Positions 11,698 through 24,800 of a stretch of 64,000 nucleotides of DNA are shown here, piece by piece. The translations under genes were made by a program, and so were the position numbers. Every line of letters begins with the position of its first letter. The stretch's first letter is position 1. A model generated the notes under the pieces. That model was given only the letters and a program-made list of their open reading frames with translations. It made no database searches and had not been told where the DNA came from. Source of the DNA: Mesorhabditis belari (taxonomy: Eukaryota > Nematoda > Chromadorea > Rhabditida > Rhabditidae); assembly GCA_958450365.1 (NCBI GenBank), contig CAUEEP010000222.1:620001-684000 (forward strand), in the 5' to 3' direction.

Positions 11698-12798
11698 ATT
11701 CGCATTTTATCTCGTGACATCCACAATAGAGAATCCGAAAGTTCAAATTGTTTTTCCACAATTCCGAAGAAATTTTTGTGATAGCATTTTTTCAGTTCTA
11801 TCGTTGTGATCGAATTCTCATCTTCTAAGAATTCTCATTTCATTCAAAGAGCTTTAAAAATTTTTTCTTGTCTAGTGTGCATTCCAGTTTGATCAATCAC
11901 ATCAAAAAAAAGTCTTGTTTTACTCATAAATTTTTATAGAAATCACCCCGGTTCAATTACGCAACAATATCAAAAATCTCAAAACTCAGCGCATCCAATT
12001 TTTCCCTATTTCCTTCTCAACTGTGACATCCAATTCACCCACTGACATTGCCGAGAAACAAATTTGCGTTTCCTTTGTCACCAAAATCTTTCCCTGAACT
12101 TTTCTGAGTAACCCGGAACTAAAAAAGGACAACAGAAGAAGAACAGAGCGAACACAACGGAAAAGGATACCCCCTAGGGGTGCCTGATTTCAGAAATTCG
12201 TCAAAAAAGAATATTTGGACGTCAAAACCGAAAAGAAAATAAATCCCTTTGGTTTCATGGGAAAATCGAGTTAAACAAAAAAAAACTGAAAACGAAAATT
12301 CAGCCAAAAAGCGAAGCGATCAGCCAAAAAACGAATTTTTTCAATTTTTCTCTTTTTCTGTTTTCTTTGATTGGACTAGAAACGCGTTTGAAAGTTTGAA
12401 ATTCGATTTTTTCTTAATAAAATAAAGAGTTCAAAAGAATTTGCGTATATAAGCGCTCAAAATCTATCACCAATAAAAATCAAATGAACATAAAAAAGCA
12501 TCAAAAGTGCCTTACCATAAAAAAATGGAAAACAGGCTCGTTGAATTGAGAATGGTCGAAAAAATGGTTACTATTACTTGTTAGCCAAAAGTTGACAGCT
12601 TTGGGATGGCCTATGGGATGCACTAGGATTGCTGGCTTGGAAATTGAAGCAATAGCTTGATTGCCATAATTGTTGTTGATTTGTTGAATTGAGAATGGGT
12701 AAAAATAAGCTTACAGAGGTTTGCTAGTCAAAAACTGACGACAGTTTTGATAACTATGGGATGCATTAGGATTGCTGGCTTGAAAATTTAAGCAATAG
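11698..12798. other. Gene-free stretch with repeat copies
   Basis: A copy of the 9170-9320 sequence lies at 11885-12070 (CACCCCGGTTCAATTACGCA). The first family G copies (minus orientation) are at 12541-12790. I see no coding exon between them. Confidence 0.6.
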
Positions 12799-12951
12799 CT
12801 TGATTACCAAGTCTGTGCTTGGAGCTGTGCCGTTCAAAATCATGCAATCGGAGGTCCTGGATGCACGGTTGAAATCGATGAGTCTCTCTTCGCGAAACGG
12901 AAATACGATTTTGGAAGGATGGTCGACGAGAAATTGGTCTGGCTTGTGCAG
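12799..12951 (+). pseudogene. ISXO2-like (Merlin-type) transposase fragment
   Basis: One open stretch encodes IGGPGCTVEIDESLFAKRKY followed by a GRMVDEKLVWLVQ-like end, then a GTAAGC donor. The VEIDES...KRKY block is the signature around the first catalytic aspartate of ISXO2-like transposases (Merlin in eukaryotes). An in-frame stop lies just upstream (12796), and I found no exon continuing the domain, so it is probably a relic rather than a domesticated gene. It lies between inverted copies of repeat families A and G. Confidence 0.6.
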
Positions 12952-13019
12952 GTAAGCAAATGAAATTTGGAAAGGCTACCGTAATCCTTAAAGCTATTGT
13001 AGTCCTTAGAGCTGCCGTA

Positions 13020-13700
13020 GTCCTCAAAGCTAATGTAAAACTATATATTTTTGATATGTATTGGTCGAATTGGATCTCACAATAGATGCTCGAAAAGAAA
13101 CGCGCGTCTTCTGGCACAAAGTAGGTAAAGTACACACAAAGTTCGACTAACAATATTGAGAATGGCAACTTTTAGAGGGAAATCCTATGTAAGACTATAT
13201 ATTTTTGATATGTATTGGTCGAATTGGATCTCACAATAGATGCTCGAAAAGAAACGCGCCCCTCCTGGCACAAAGCAGGCAAAGTACGCACACAGTTCGA
13301 TGAGCCATATTGAGAATGGCAACTTTTAGAGTGAAATCCTCTGTAAGACCATATATTTTTGATATGTATTGGTCGAATTGGAGGTCACAGTAGATGCTCG
13401 AACAGAAACGCGCCCCTTCTGGCACAAAATACACACAAAGTCGACCAGCCATATTGAGAATGGTGGGTTTTAGAGTGAAATCCCAGGTAAAACTATAAAT
13501 TTTTGAAATGTATTGGTCAAATTGGAGCTCAGAATGAACGCTCGAACAGAAACGCGCTCCTTCTGGCACAAAGCAGGCAAAGTACGCACAAAGTTCGACT
13601 AACAATATTGAGAATGGCAACTTTTAGAGTGAAATCCTATATAAGACTATATATTTTTGAATTGTATTGGCCAAATTGGAGCTCACAATGGATCAAGGAA
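13020..13700. repeat. Repeat family A, inverted orientation, five units
   Basis: Reverse-complement units (TAGATGCTCGAA plus AGAAACGCG) occur at about 130-155-bp spacing, opposite in orientation to the FAM135 intron copies. Confidence 0.88.
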
Positions 13701-15985
13701 TCAAAGATTCATCGATCCCGTCTACCCAACTTTTCACACTCAACATATTGAATGAACCTGGAGACCCTTATCCCATTTGTAACACAGATAACACAAAAGT
13801 ACCCCTTTTTGAACCCCCGCCCACTCTACGGGGAATCGAATTTAGTTTGGGATACCCTAGCCCTTTTTCGAATCCGATTTCGAGATACTCGAGACTAATT
13901 TAGGAGCTGGAGCTGGAGTAGATGACTAGAGGAAATCGAGTTACGAGTAACTTTAGAAACACAGACATAGTGGCCTACCGTAGTTAAAAAGCACCTGAGC
14001 AACTTAAACAAATAGGGTATGCCAGAAAACGTGTGTTTTTGCGAGTACAAAGTATAGAGTAGACAACGGTAATTGAACCGAACAAACCCAGAAAGTTAGA
14101 AATGAGTTTTGGATTATCTCATCCAATCAAATATTCCCTGTGATATCCAGCTTCACCAATTCCATCATCCGCGTCACTCCAAAATGCCTAAATCTCGAGG
14201 TGAGGAGGCGGATTTCTCTTGTTCTTATTCAATCTTCTGATGTCATGATTTCAAAGCGGAGAACAACTTCGAGAACTTTGAGGAGTTATTTATTCCGAAA
14301 TCCTAGCTTTTCGAGGCCGAGGAATGGCGGAAGATGACGAGATAGGAGAAGTGCGCAAAGCCCCGCCCACTTTCGTCTAACGCCTTATCCTGAAAACTCA
14401 GTCAGATCTTCACTAAACTTCAAAGCATGAGGTTTTGGCTAGAAGTTTAAGCCACCAATCCCTGTGCTCTCCATAGTTTACGACTACGTTGTCAGTTTTT
14501 GACTAGCAAATCTCAGTAAGCTTATTTTCACCCATTCTCAATTCAACAAATCAACAACAATTATGGCAATCAAGCTATTTCTTAGATTTTCAAGTCAGCA
14601 ATCCTAATGCATCCCATAGCCCATGACAAGGCTGTCAGTTTCTGACTAACAAATAATAGTGACCGTATTTCCACCCATTCTCAATTAATCCAGCTTGTTT
14701 TTCATTGTTTTATGCTAAAATCACTTGCAATGCTCCTCATCAAATCACCAGAATTGTCTTTTACTAACCTCAGGGTCTTTTTAGGCTCAGGCTCAGGTTC
14801 TATAGTGATCAAAGTCACGAGATTCGCTGATTGGGCTGCTTGGGCTGATTGGGCTGATTGGCTTCATTTGAAAAAAAATCTGTGCACCTGACCGGGCTGC
14901 TCTTTAAATAACAAGCTCTAAGAAGAAGAAGAGCTCTAAGAACAAGCTCCTAGAAGTTTTTCCTATCATAGACAAAGATGAGTAAGACTGAAGTGAATTT
15001 TAAATTTTAGATTTTAAAAACAAATCCTAACAAATCTTCCGGAATTTTGCCTAAACTTCAAAACGTGAGATCTCGGCTAGAAATTTAAGCCAGCAATCCT
15101 AATGCGCTCCATAGTTTACGACTACGTTGTCAGTTTTTGACTAGCAAACCTCTGTAAGCTTATTTTCACCCATTCTCAATTCACCTCAGTTGGTGATATT
15201 CAAGCTATTGCTTAAATTTTCAAGCCAACAATCCTAATGCATTCCATAGTTATCAAAACTGTTGTCAGTTTTTAGCTAGCAAGATTCAATAAGCGTATTT
15301 TTTGCCATTCTCAATTCAACTCAATTACCTTTTTTGGTTCTAGAGTGAGTATCTTTTCTTTTTCTTTCCTTTTCTTTCACGTTTCTTCTTGAAGATCTTT
15401 TTGAAGCTCTTTCTTTTTGTTCCTTTTCTTTGTGAGTCCATTCCTGCGTTAAATTCCCTCGGGATCTCACTGCTCACTCCGGAAGAAGAAAAGGAAGAGT
15501 TATCTGGATTCAAAAATTCTCCTCTTTTCTCATGAAATCTTCTTTTCCCTCCCTTTTCGTGATCTTTCTCATCATCGATGCAGAAACTGGGTACTTAGAG
15601 ATTTTTTGGCGATTTTCAGTTGCTAGGAGTGCTCCCATGATTCTCGTTCATTTTCAAGAATTCTTGACTCATTCAAAAGCCATCTCTTCATTGACTTTCT
15701 CCTTTTCCTCTTCTTTCCCTCTTCTTCCCCCCTTCTTTCCTTCTCTCTTTCTTTCCTCTAACCTCTCTACTCCTTGTAAATAGCTTATTTAATTGGACCT
15801 TCATCAGATTCGCTTTCAAAAACAAGGCATCATTTTTCTGTTTTCCATGTTTCCCAAATGAATCTCTGTTTTTTCTTGTTGAACGTTCAAATCAAAATTC
15901 TTCTTGATTTTCAATGCTTCTTTCAATTCTTTTCAATGACAATTAGCGTTTTGGGTCGCACTTTGATTGTATAGCAAATTCAGTA
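13701..15985. other. Gene-free stretch with repeat family G
   Basis: Family G copies at 14440-14690 and 15050-15320 share CAGTTTTTGACTAGCAAA, GTAAGCTTATTTT and CCCATTCTCAATTC. The rest is AT-rich or pyrimidine-rich DNA with no exon I can support. Confidence 0.6.
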
Positions 15986-16460
15986 GCAAAAAAATAGCTC
16001 AATCTCTAGAAACAAAAAGTTCCGATTGAGAATGGTGACTTAAAGCGTGTCTAGGTAATATTTTCTAAAGTTTAATATCATTTTCCAGCTAACTGGAAGG
16101 CACATTATTTGCATGCAAATTCACTGTCGAATTTGAATCCGTTCTAAAATCTCCATATTTTTGCAACATTAAGAATGCCTTGATATATCGATTTTTGTTG
16201 TAGCTGAAACTTTTGCAATTATTGAGAATGGCTATTTTCAGCCTGATTCCCTGTAAATTTTTCAAGTTTAACAACTTTTCCCAGCCAACTGGAGCACAAT
16301 TTAGATGTTTTCAAAGAAATTTCATCGAAAGACTGTTGTTTTAATTTTTCGTAGTTCAATTGGTTTTGAGAATGGCTAATTAAAAGAATTTGCGAGCAAG
16401 GCAAAACTTTTTCGTGACTCTAAATTTCTTAGTTGGATTGCATTTTAAATGCCCATATCA
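15986..16460. repeat. Segmental duplication, copy 1
   Basis: This is nearly identical to 19888-20455 (AAGCGTGTCTAGGTAATATT; GCACATTATTTGCATGCAAA). Copy 2 has about 100 extra bases in its middle. Confidence 0.9.
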
Positions 16461-16669
16461 TGAAATATCAAAAAATGAAATCCGGTTCATATTTTTCCTT
16501 GTTTCAATTTTGGTTTGAGAATGGGTACTTTCAGCCTGAATTGTTCTTTTTCTTCCAAATTTGACATGATTTCCCAGCTATCTGGGATACAACTTGAATG
16601 AGTAAAGAGAAGATAGGAGAGAAGCTCTGAATTTTGAATTTCAAACCTTGAATAACATGAATTGAGAAT

Positions 16670-17745
16670 GGTAACTTTTAGAGTGAAATCTCATGTAAAA
16701 CTATATATTTTTGATATGTATTGGCCGAATTGGAGCTCACAATAGATGCTCGAACAGAAACGCGCGCCTTCTGGCACAAAGTAGGCAAAGTACGCTCCCG
16801 TTTTCTATCGTATTTTTGTTTTGGCCGTTGAGTCTGAATGGGAAAAGAGGCATCTCCGAAACTATGAATGGACGGCTTCTTTTGATCCCACGGAAAGGAA
16901 TTGGGAAAGGATTGGGAAAGGAATAGAGAAGACAACTTCTCTAACAAAGCCATTTTCGCTTCTTCAACACCCACGACTTTTGAAGAGTGTCAAAAATCGT
17001 TCAGTTTTGTCTTTAAAGCTTTCATTTAATCTTGTGCCTTCCAAAACTTGGTTTTCATTTAAAAATGATCCAAATCTACTTCTACACTTACGTCATTTCC
17101 CCTCCGAGCATTGACCATTGCACCGGTCTAGAGGTTTCTTTAAGTTGTGAGGCTTGTTTGTTAAATCCCTCTGCCCTCTCAACTCACCTGGGTGATCTCG
17201 AAAAGAAACACGCATTCACACCTTTTCCCCTTTTTCGAGATCTCGATCTCTTTAGTTTCTTTAATCCCTGTGAACGAGTGATCTTGTTTTTTGCTCTCAT
17301 TGAATCGAAAATTTTACTACGAAAATCTTTGCCTTTCTGTTCGAGCACTCAGTGTGAGCTCCAATTCAACCAATACATTTCAAAAATATATAGTTTTACC
17401 TAGGATTTCACTCTAAAAACCGCCATTCTCAATATTGTTCGTCGAACTTTGTGCGTATTTTGCCAACTTTGTGCCAGAAGACGCGCGTTTCTGTTCGAGC
17501 ATCTATTGTGAGCTCCAATTTGGCCAATACATTTCAAAAATGTATAGTCTTACATAGGATTTCACTCTAAAAACCGCCATTCTCAATATTGCTCGTCGAC
17601 CTTGTGCCTACTTTGTGCCAGAAGGCGAGTGTTTCTATTCGAGCATCTATTGTGACCTCCAATTTGGCCAATACATTTCAAAAATATATAGTCTTACATA
17701 GGATTTCACTCTAAAAGTTACCATTCTCAATTTCACTCTAAAAAC
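16670..17745. repeat. Repeat family A copies in both orientations
   Basis: One inverted unit is at 16675-16800 and three direct units are at 17335-17740. Between them is unannotated sequence without exons. Confidence 0.8.
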
Positions 17746-19690
17746 TCTCATTCTTTTTCCAACGGAAAAAAGTTTGCTGATCAAGTGGTTTCCGCAAGAA
17801 TTGACGGAAAACACGTGTCAAATGGTCATCCTTTCTCGCCTTTCATCTACCGGGGATGAGTAGATGAAAGGCAAAGGGGATGAGTAGATGAGTTGAGAAG
17901 AGAAAGCAAACATTTGAGGGATGAATGCAAGGTTTGAGTCTGCGCAGCTTTACCCCCCGATCTCCCGTCCAAGATCGAGTAAAAGTTATTCGATATTCGA
18001 ATTGGATATCACGGGACATTTTTGCTTAGCTTCAGTGATCCTTACTCGATTGTTAAGACTTCGGGTACTGTAGGTCTGAATTCTAGTGCAATAAATTTGA
18101 ATTCCTTAAATTCTAATGCCTAATGGCTATTCAGCTATTCAAATTGGATATCACATGTCGATTTCAAATCGTTACAGTAGCCCAAATGCGTCATTTTCTA
18201 GTCATCGAGAGCAAAATCTTATCTCAAAGCCATTAGATGCCGAATTTGAATTCAATGCCCATTTCGATTCGATTTTTTTTCCATTCTGGAAAGCATCGAA
18301 TGTGGTGGGCGGATTGGGAGCACTGAAAAACCCAATTTGATATTCAAGGGTGATACTCAGCTGGAGTTGGCTCGAATTTCAACTCCATCAGAACTTTTCC
18401 CGGTCTTTTTTGGAATCTCTCCCTTTTTCCCAAAAGCGTGTGACTTTTTGGCTATTGTTTCGCTTTTTTTAGCGGAATTTTGAAACTAGAAGAGCTTTGA
18501 GGTGGCCTCCAGGGTTCCTTCCCCTCCAGCTCCCCTCCAGCTCCCCCTCCAGCTCCCCCTCCAGCTCTCCAAGCCCTCTTTTTCAACCATTCTCCACAAA
18601 AGGCGAGTGCGGGAGTCTCCCACAATCCCTTCTTTTCTCCTTTTTTCAATTTTTGTTCAATTGCATCAAATTTCCGACCGTCATTCCCAAAGAACATAAA
18701 AATTCTCATTCATTTCTTCGAATTTCTAAGAATTTCTTTGCCAACTTGGTCCTCGGTTGGGATACGAACCGACAACTCATCAGTTCGACTCATCGACGAC
18801 TCATTCCAAACCTTTTCCACAACAGACGATCATCTTTGTCTTTGTAAAGGACTTTGTGCTTAAAAATGTAAACGCAAGGGTTCTGGCGTAGGGAACGCCT
18901 GTTCTGGATGTCACACTATGGATTGGAGTTCAATTTACAGTACCTTGGTTTAGTTTTGTCTAAGGTGTACTTTGGTCGTTGTCTCTGTAGAGGACTTTGT
19001 GCTTAAAAGTTTAAACGCAAGGGTTCTGGCATCTGGAACGCCTGTTCTGGATGTCACACTATGGATTGAAATTCAATTTATGACCCCTCGAGCGATTCTT
19101 CGAAATCAAAAATTTCCTCATTTTCGAAAGTTTTCCCCATCTTTTTTGAGTCACGCCATCTCGATGACGCCATTTTTTTTGCCTTGGCCTTTCCTTGGCC
19201 TTTCCTTTGCCTTTCCTTTAGAATTAAAAGCCCCTGAAGTCATTGGATTAATTGCCCGGCTCCTCTTCTCTTTCCCTCTTTTTCCATCACCACCGTCAGA
19301 ATCACACAAGTTCCAAATTTTCATTCTTTTCCAAAAATAACTCATCCAATCCCTTTTGTGCGCTCCAGAATTGAAGTTGGCTACAAATTTGTGGTCAATT
19401 TTTCAACCAATCCATCGCTTTTTGTGTAGAAATCGATTTCGACAAACTTTACAACGAACTTAAGCATTTTTAAGCAGGAAATAGGTGATCTCAACAATTT
19501 CATAACATTCCGATTCTCTGCTTCGGCAAATTTTTGAGTAAATTATTATAATCAACCAGAAAACCCGGCCCATTCCCCATTCAGAGCCGCCAATTTTCTT
19601 TTCCCCTAATTTTCTCGAATCCTTTTCACCTTGGCTACAATTTTTCGCTCAAAAATTCTCAAGCTGGATGTCATAGAATCAATTTTTTAA
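17746..19690. other. Gene-free stretch upstream of the HAD gene
   Basis: Two copies of a 150-bp unit (AACGCAAGGGTTCTGGC, CCTGTTCTGGATGTCACAC) lie at 18840-19075, and a short CTCCAGCTCCCC repeat lies at 18524-18570. No exon was seen; the HAD promoter is presumably in the last few hundred bases. Confidence 0.5.
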
Positions 19691-19701
19691 TATTACAGAG
19701 G

Positions 19702-22700
19702 ATGACGAACCCTTCGGTCAAACTGATTATTTTCGATAAGGACGGCACTTTGGTCGACTTTCATCGGATGTGGATGCCGTATGCTCGAGCGACTGTTAAA
19801 CTGTGGGTTTATCTATCTGGTAACCGGGGTGGCCCTAGACCTGTGATACGGCCCTAGCAAGACATTCGGCACCTAGCAAAACATTCAAAAACAGCTCAAT
19901 CTCTAGAAACAAAAAGTTTCGATTTGAGAATGGTGACTTAAAGCGTGTCTAGGTAATATTTTCTAAAGTTTAATATAATTTTCCAGCTAACTGGAAGGCA
20001 CATTATTTGCATGCAAATTCACTGTCGAATTTGAATCCGTTCTAAAATCTCCATATTTTTGCAACATTAAGAATGCCTTGATATATAGATTTTTGTAGTA
20101 GCTGAAACTTTTGCAATAACGAGAGATTCTTAGCTGGGAGGCACTTTGATTGTGTGAGACATTAGAAAACGATAAACAGAACTTTTTCAAAAACACTATA
20201 GATTCTATATTGAGAATGGCTATTTTCAGCCTGATTCCCTGTAAGTTTTTCAAGTTTAACAACTTTTCCCAGCCAACTGGAGCACAATTTAGATGTTTTG
20301 AAAGAAATTTCATCGAAAGACTGTTGTTTTAATTTTTCGTAGTTCAATTGGTTTTGAGAATGGCTAATTAAAAGAATTTGCGAGCAAGGCAAAACTTTTT
20401 CGTGACTCTAAATTTCTTAGTTGGATTGCATTTTAAATGCCCATATCATGAAAAAGTAATTTTTTTCAGTTTGGAGCAGGCGACTGGCCGCGACGTGGGC
20501 CCCAGCGTCTACAAAACGCTCGGCGTCGACCCACACAAGGAAAAGGTGAGAATCCTTTGATTTGAAGCCTCCTTTCTTTCCCGTGCTTTCCATAGTTAAC
20601 ATTTTTGAGGGAATCGAGTCTCTAGGCTGAATTTCCGGGCCTTAAAACAGAGGGGACGCTGAGTATCAGTCTTGAGTCCAAAAATTTTGATTTTCTAATT
20701 TCTGAATGCTGTGAAATCCCATGTGCGCTCCAGATTAGTGGAAAATTTGGGAATTTTTTGAGTAGCTTTAAGAAAACCTCAAGTTTTAGCATTGATCGTT
20801 GATTTGGAGCAGAAATTCGGCAAATTTGCATTTAAAACCAGCAAAACATAGCGAAATCTATTTTTCGTCGATTCTTTGACGTTCCTGAGATTCGAATTTG
20901 AATTGAATTTTAGGGAAAAGCTGAGAAAAACGGGCTTTGTTCAAAAAATAGCTTTTCTTTGATTGAGTCGGGAGATTTTCGCAAAGATTTAGGCCTTTTT
21001 CAGCTTTTTCAGCTTTCCCCCCGTTTCCCCCGTTTCCCCAATCCTTACTCAAATCCGATTTACATCTGTTATCCCTCTCTCTCTCTCGGAAAAAAGGATT
21101 TTCTTGAGATCAGCTGAGGAAAAAAATGATGAAGATGATGAAAATTATAAAAATTCTAAAAAATAGTCACTAGCTCATGTAAACTAATTAAATTGCATGT
21201 GTGACATCCAATTTTCATATCTACCCTATTCCCATCGTACTTTCATTTAGCAAGCCCCTCTAAATAACCTCCATTCCCTCATCTCCTCTAATCCAGCAAG
21301 AAAATGAACGAAAGTTGGGTTTATTTTAAAAACATTTTGGCTATCTGGAACGCACAGCAGCAAAATTTATATTAAAGAAATAATTTGCAGACATTTTTAA
21401 ATAGCTACAGTAACCCGGTGGAAATTTGCATTGAAAACGAGCTCTCAAAAGGGAAAAATGAGAAAAAGCTAAAAAAAAGTCCCGTGGGTGTAACATGTCA
21501 CTCTTTTTTTTGGGCCTAGGCAAGGTCTAGAGTCCATCCTGGACCCTGGGTCTCAGTTTAAACTCGATGAACCGGGAAAAGTTGGGAAAAGTTGGGAAAA
21601 GAAAGAAAATCCCTTTGAAATCACTTGTTTCCAGGTCTCAATGGGTGCACTGGCCGAGAAAACTCTTGATGGAATCCGAAAAGATGTTGCTTTGACATTA
21701 ATGGTAACTCTATACCGACAATGAATAGTAATGGATAACTGTTCTAGTCGAAATCTAGAAGAGTCAAAATCTAGCAGATCTAAGTATTGAATTAGGTAGT
21801 GTGACATCCAGGATTGACTTTAGTAGCTGATGGGCTAGCTACAATGATCTGGTCTTGACTAAAAGTACGGTAGCTTTGAGCAATGGATAACTGTTCTAAC
21901 TAAAGTCGAAATCTAGCAGATCTAAGTATTGGATTAGGTAGTGTGACATCCAGAATGAGCATTTCCCTTTAGGATCACGGAATCCCGCACGTGGATGCGC
22001 ATCGAATCGTCGAGCATGCCGTTCCCGAGCAATCACCCGGTAGGAGACGACTTTCTGAACTTCTAGATAGATAGGATCGCTGATCTGGAACGCACACAAC
22101 ATTCTCGTTTAGGTGAAACCTGGCCGGTGTGCGATTTGCAGATCCTCATGGAAGAGCTGCGTCAAATGGGAGTCAAGATGGCCCTCTGCACAGCTGACAG
22201 CAGGTGATTTTTTTTGTTCGTTTTGGCGACTATGGATGTCACGCCGTCTATTCTCGACTTTAGAACCGCGACAATGGCTCAAATGAAATTGTTGAGAATC
22301 GAGCATTATATGGATCACATTGTGAGCGTTTTTTCATTGGAGATTAGCGTCTAAATTCAAATTTAGGTTTGTGGAAACGATCAGGGGATTATCCCGAAGC
22401 CATCGCCGCATTGTGCTGTACAGATTTGCAAGAAGTTGAATGTCGAGTTGAAGGTACAAATCGAAGCACAGTACTAATTTTTGTTTCAAGAAAACTATTG
22501 AATCTAGTGATCAAAAAAGCTCATGTGACTTCCAGCTTAGCCATTTTTTCATACGAGTTCTTGTAAAAGTGATGGGAAAGCCCCAGGGGAGGCCCAATCT
22601 TCTTTCAACCCCCATTCATCTCCTCCCCCTGGGACCTCTTGTCTCCCATCTCCCTTCAGGCTTCGTTTTTTTCTTCAGAAAAATGACCGACGAGTTCTAA

Positions 22701-23115
22701 ATCGCATTCTTGAACATAAAACAAGCAAGAAAATCCAAAATTTACTCGTTTTTAGGACGCGATCATGGTTGGAGACACAATTGCTGATTTGAAAATGGGA
22801 AGAGTGGCTGGTGAGTGAATTTTTGGGGGTTCTGGAAGTCACACTATACTTTAAATTCATGATCAAATCATTTTCTTCATTTTAGGACTTCGTGCCAGTG
22901 TTGGAGTCCTGACTGGAGTCGGAAATCGTGACTCGCTCTCGCAGTACACTGACTACTTTGTGAGTGCTTTTTCTAAAGCTGTGACATCCATAATCGACGA
23001 ATATGACTTTATTTTTGTAAGATTTTTTCTTTAAATGGGTTTCTAGATCGAGAACGTCTCCGAGTTGCCTGGACTCATCAACAACAAGATAAACGAGGAC
23101 ACGAAACGAGGATAG
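19702..23115 (+). CDS. HAD-superfamily hydrolase (phosphoglycolate-phosphatase-like)
   Basis: Ten exons in phase give 248 aa: 19702-19802, 20470-20545, 21635-21703, 21973-22039, 22113-22203, 22264-22321, 22367-22453, 22756-22810, 22886-22959, 23047-23115. All four HAD motifs are visible: FDKDGT (Asp12 nucleophile, Asp14 acid/base), CTADSR (Thr131), the PKPSP lysine (Lys165) and GDTIADL (Asp190, Asp194). The long insert between motifs I and II is a C1-type cap. Length and motif spacing fit small-molecule phosphatases of the phosphoglycolate phosphatase type, probably soluble; the substrate is unknown. A TTACAG acceptor ends four bases before the start codon, consistent with trans-splicing. Intron 1 contains a copy of a duplicated segment also present at 15.99-16.46 kb. 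Confidence 0.9.
19888..20455. repeat. Segmental duplication, copy 2 (HAD intron 1)
   Basis: This copy matches 15986-16460, with an added segment at about 20097-20210. It forms most of intron 1 of the HAD gene. Confidence 0.9.
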
Positions 23116-23282
23116 AGGAGAAATAAGGATCTTGAAAGGATTCTAAAAGGATCCTGAAAGAATTCTAAAAGATTTTCTAACATTCCTAACATTGCCGAGA
23201 AGCTAGTTTCGTTTTCCCCAATCCACTGTGTAAAAAAAAGCGATTTTCTTAATCGCGACCGTCATTTATGAGTTTTTAGAGG

Positions 23283-23440
23283 GCTGTCGGACGTCACCAA
23301 TGGCTCAGTCGGTTAGAGGTTTGGTTGGGAGTCGATCAACCCTGAGAGACCAGCTGGGTTCGATCCCAGCCTCGGTCTTTTTCGGAAATTTTTTGTCGGA
23401 AACTAATTCCAATCAATTCTAAGCCATTTGTGACATCCAG
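23283..23440 (+). repeat. tRNA-like SINE unit bracketed by modules
   Basis: A tRNA-like stretch (23293-23378) has a perfect T-arm around GGGTTCGATCCC and an A-box GGCTCAGTCGGTTAGAGG, but acceptor and anticodon arms are poor. CGGACGTCAC (23289) and TGTGACATCCAG (23430) face each other at the ends. Confidence 0.65.
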
Positions 23441-23809
23441 AACTCCCAATTTTCTTCTTTTCATTGATCTCTTTAGTTTAATTAAAGAAAAAAACCGGTA
23501 GTCTTGAAAATTTCTAGTCAAAAATTGGATTTTCAATGTTTAAAGCAAGTTCAAACCAAAATCAACTCCAAATCAATTGCATTACAATCAATCCCCCAAT
23601 TACAATCAATTCTTGATCTCGTAAAGCCAAATTTCAACCGATTTTAGCGATTTTTTTTTGTGATTAGTTTTGTGCTTGATTAAAGAGAAATTTAAAAGTG
23701 CTATTTTTTTATTTGATGACTTTTTGATCCTTTTTCTTCATTAGAATACTTTGTACATAGAGATTTCTTTTGGAAAATCCCATTTTCTCCTTGAATTCTC
23801 CATTTTCGA

Positions 23810-24800
23810 TGAAGCATTCCGTTTTCGTGGCACTCGGTTCGTCACCTCTCCAGAAAACTTGCAATAATAAAGTTTCTTGTGAAAAGTTTTCAAAGCAATG
23901 CACAATCTGGATGTCACACAAGAGAATAAGCATCAATTTATCGTACAATAGCATCAAATTGGTCAATCGTTTTCTCGTCGGTTCGTTACCCCTTCAGAAA
24001 ACTTGTAATAATAGAGTTTCTAGTGAAAGTTTTTTAAAGCAATGCACGATCTGGATGTCACAGAGTACGATAAGCATCAATTTATCGTACCCTAGCATCA
24101 ATTTAGTCAGTCGCTTTTCTGTCAGTTCATTACCCCTTCAGAAAACTTGTAATAATAAAGTTTCTTGTTAAAACTTTTGAAAGCAATGCACGATCTGGAT
24201 ATCACAGAGTACGATAAGCACCAATTTACGGTACCCTAGCATCTTTTTTCAGATACTGTCCCATAGCTGTCAGCTGCCAGAGGTGTACTTTGTACTTCCG
24301 CGTAAACAATCGCCTTCTGGCACAAAGCAATGCTCAATCTGGATATCACAGAGTACGACAAGCACCAATTTACGGTACCCTAGCATCAGGTTATTCAATC
24401 GTTTTCCTGTCAGTTCGTTACCCCTTCAGAAAACTTGTAATAACAAAGTTTTTTCTGAAAACTTTTAAAAGCAATGCTCAATCTGGATATCACAGAGTAC
24501 GATAAGCACCAATTTACGGTAGCCTAGCATCTTTTGTCAGATACTGTCCCATAGCTGTCAGCTGCCAGAGGTGTACTTTGTACTTTCGCGTAAACAATCG
24601 CCTTCTGGCACAAAGCATTACCCGATCTGGATGTCACAAAGTACGATAAGCACCAATTTACGGTACCCTAGCATCAATTTAGTCAATCGTTTTTCTGTCA
24701 GTTCGTTACCCCTTCAGAAAACTTGTAATAATAAATTTTTTTGTGAAAACTTTTAAAAGCAATGCTCAATCTGGATGTCACACAGTAGGATAAACATCAA
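23810..24800. repeat. Repeat family D, about 140-bp tandem units
   Basis: Units share TTACCCCTTCAGAAAACTTG, CTGGATGTCACA or CTGGATATCACA, and AATTTACGGTACCCTAGCAT. Six to seven copies occur, two of them with a longer insert (CATAGCTGTCAGCTGCCAGA). Confidence 0.9.

Noticed and set aside
18452..18847. Pro/Ser-rich and Gly/Ala-rich frames near 18.5 kb
   Set aside because: Produced by a short CTCCAGCTCCCC repeat; no splice signals or neighbouring exons.
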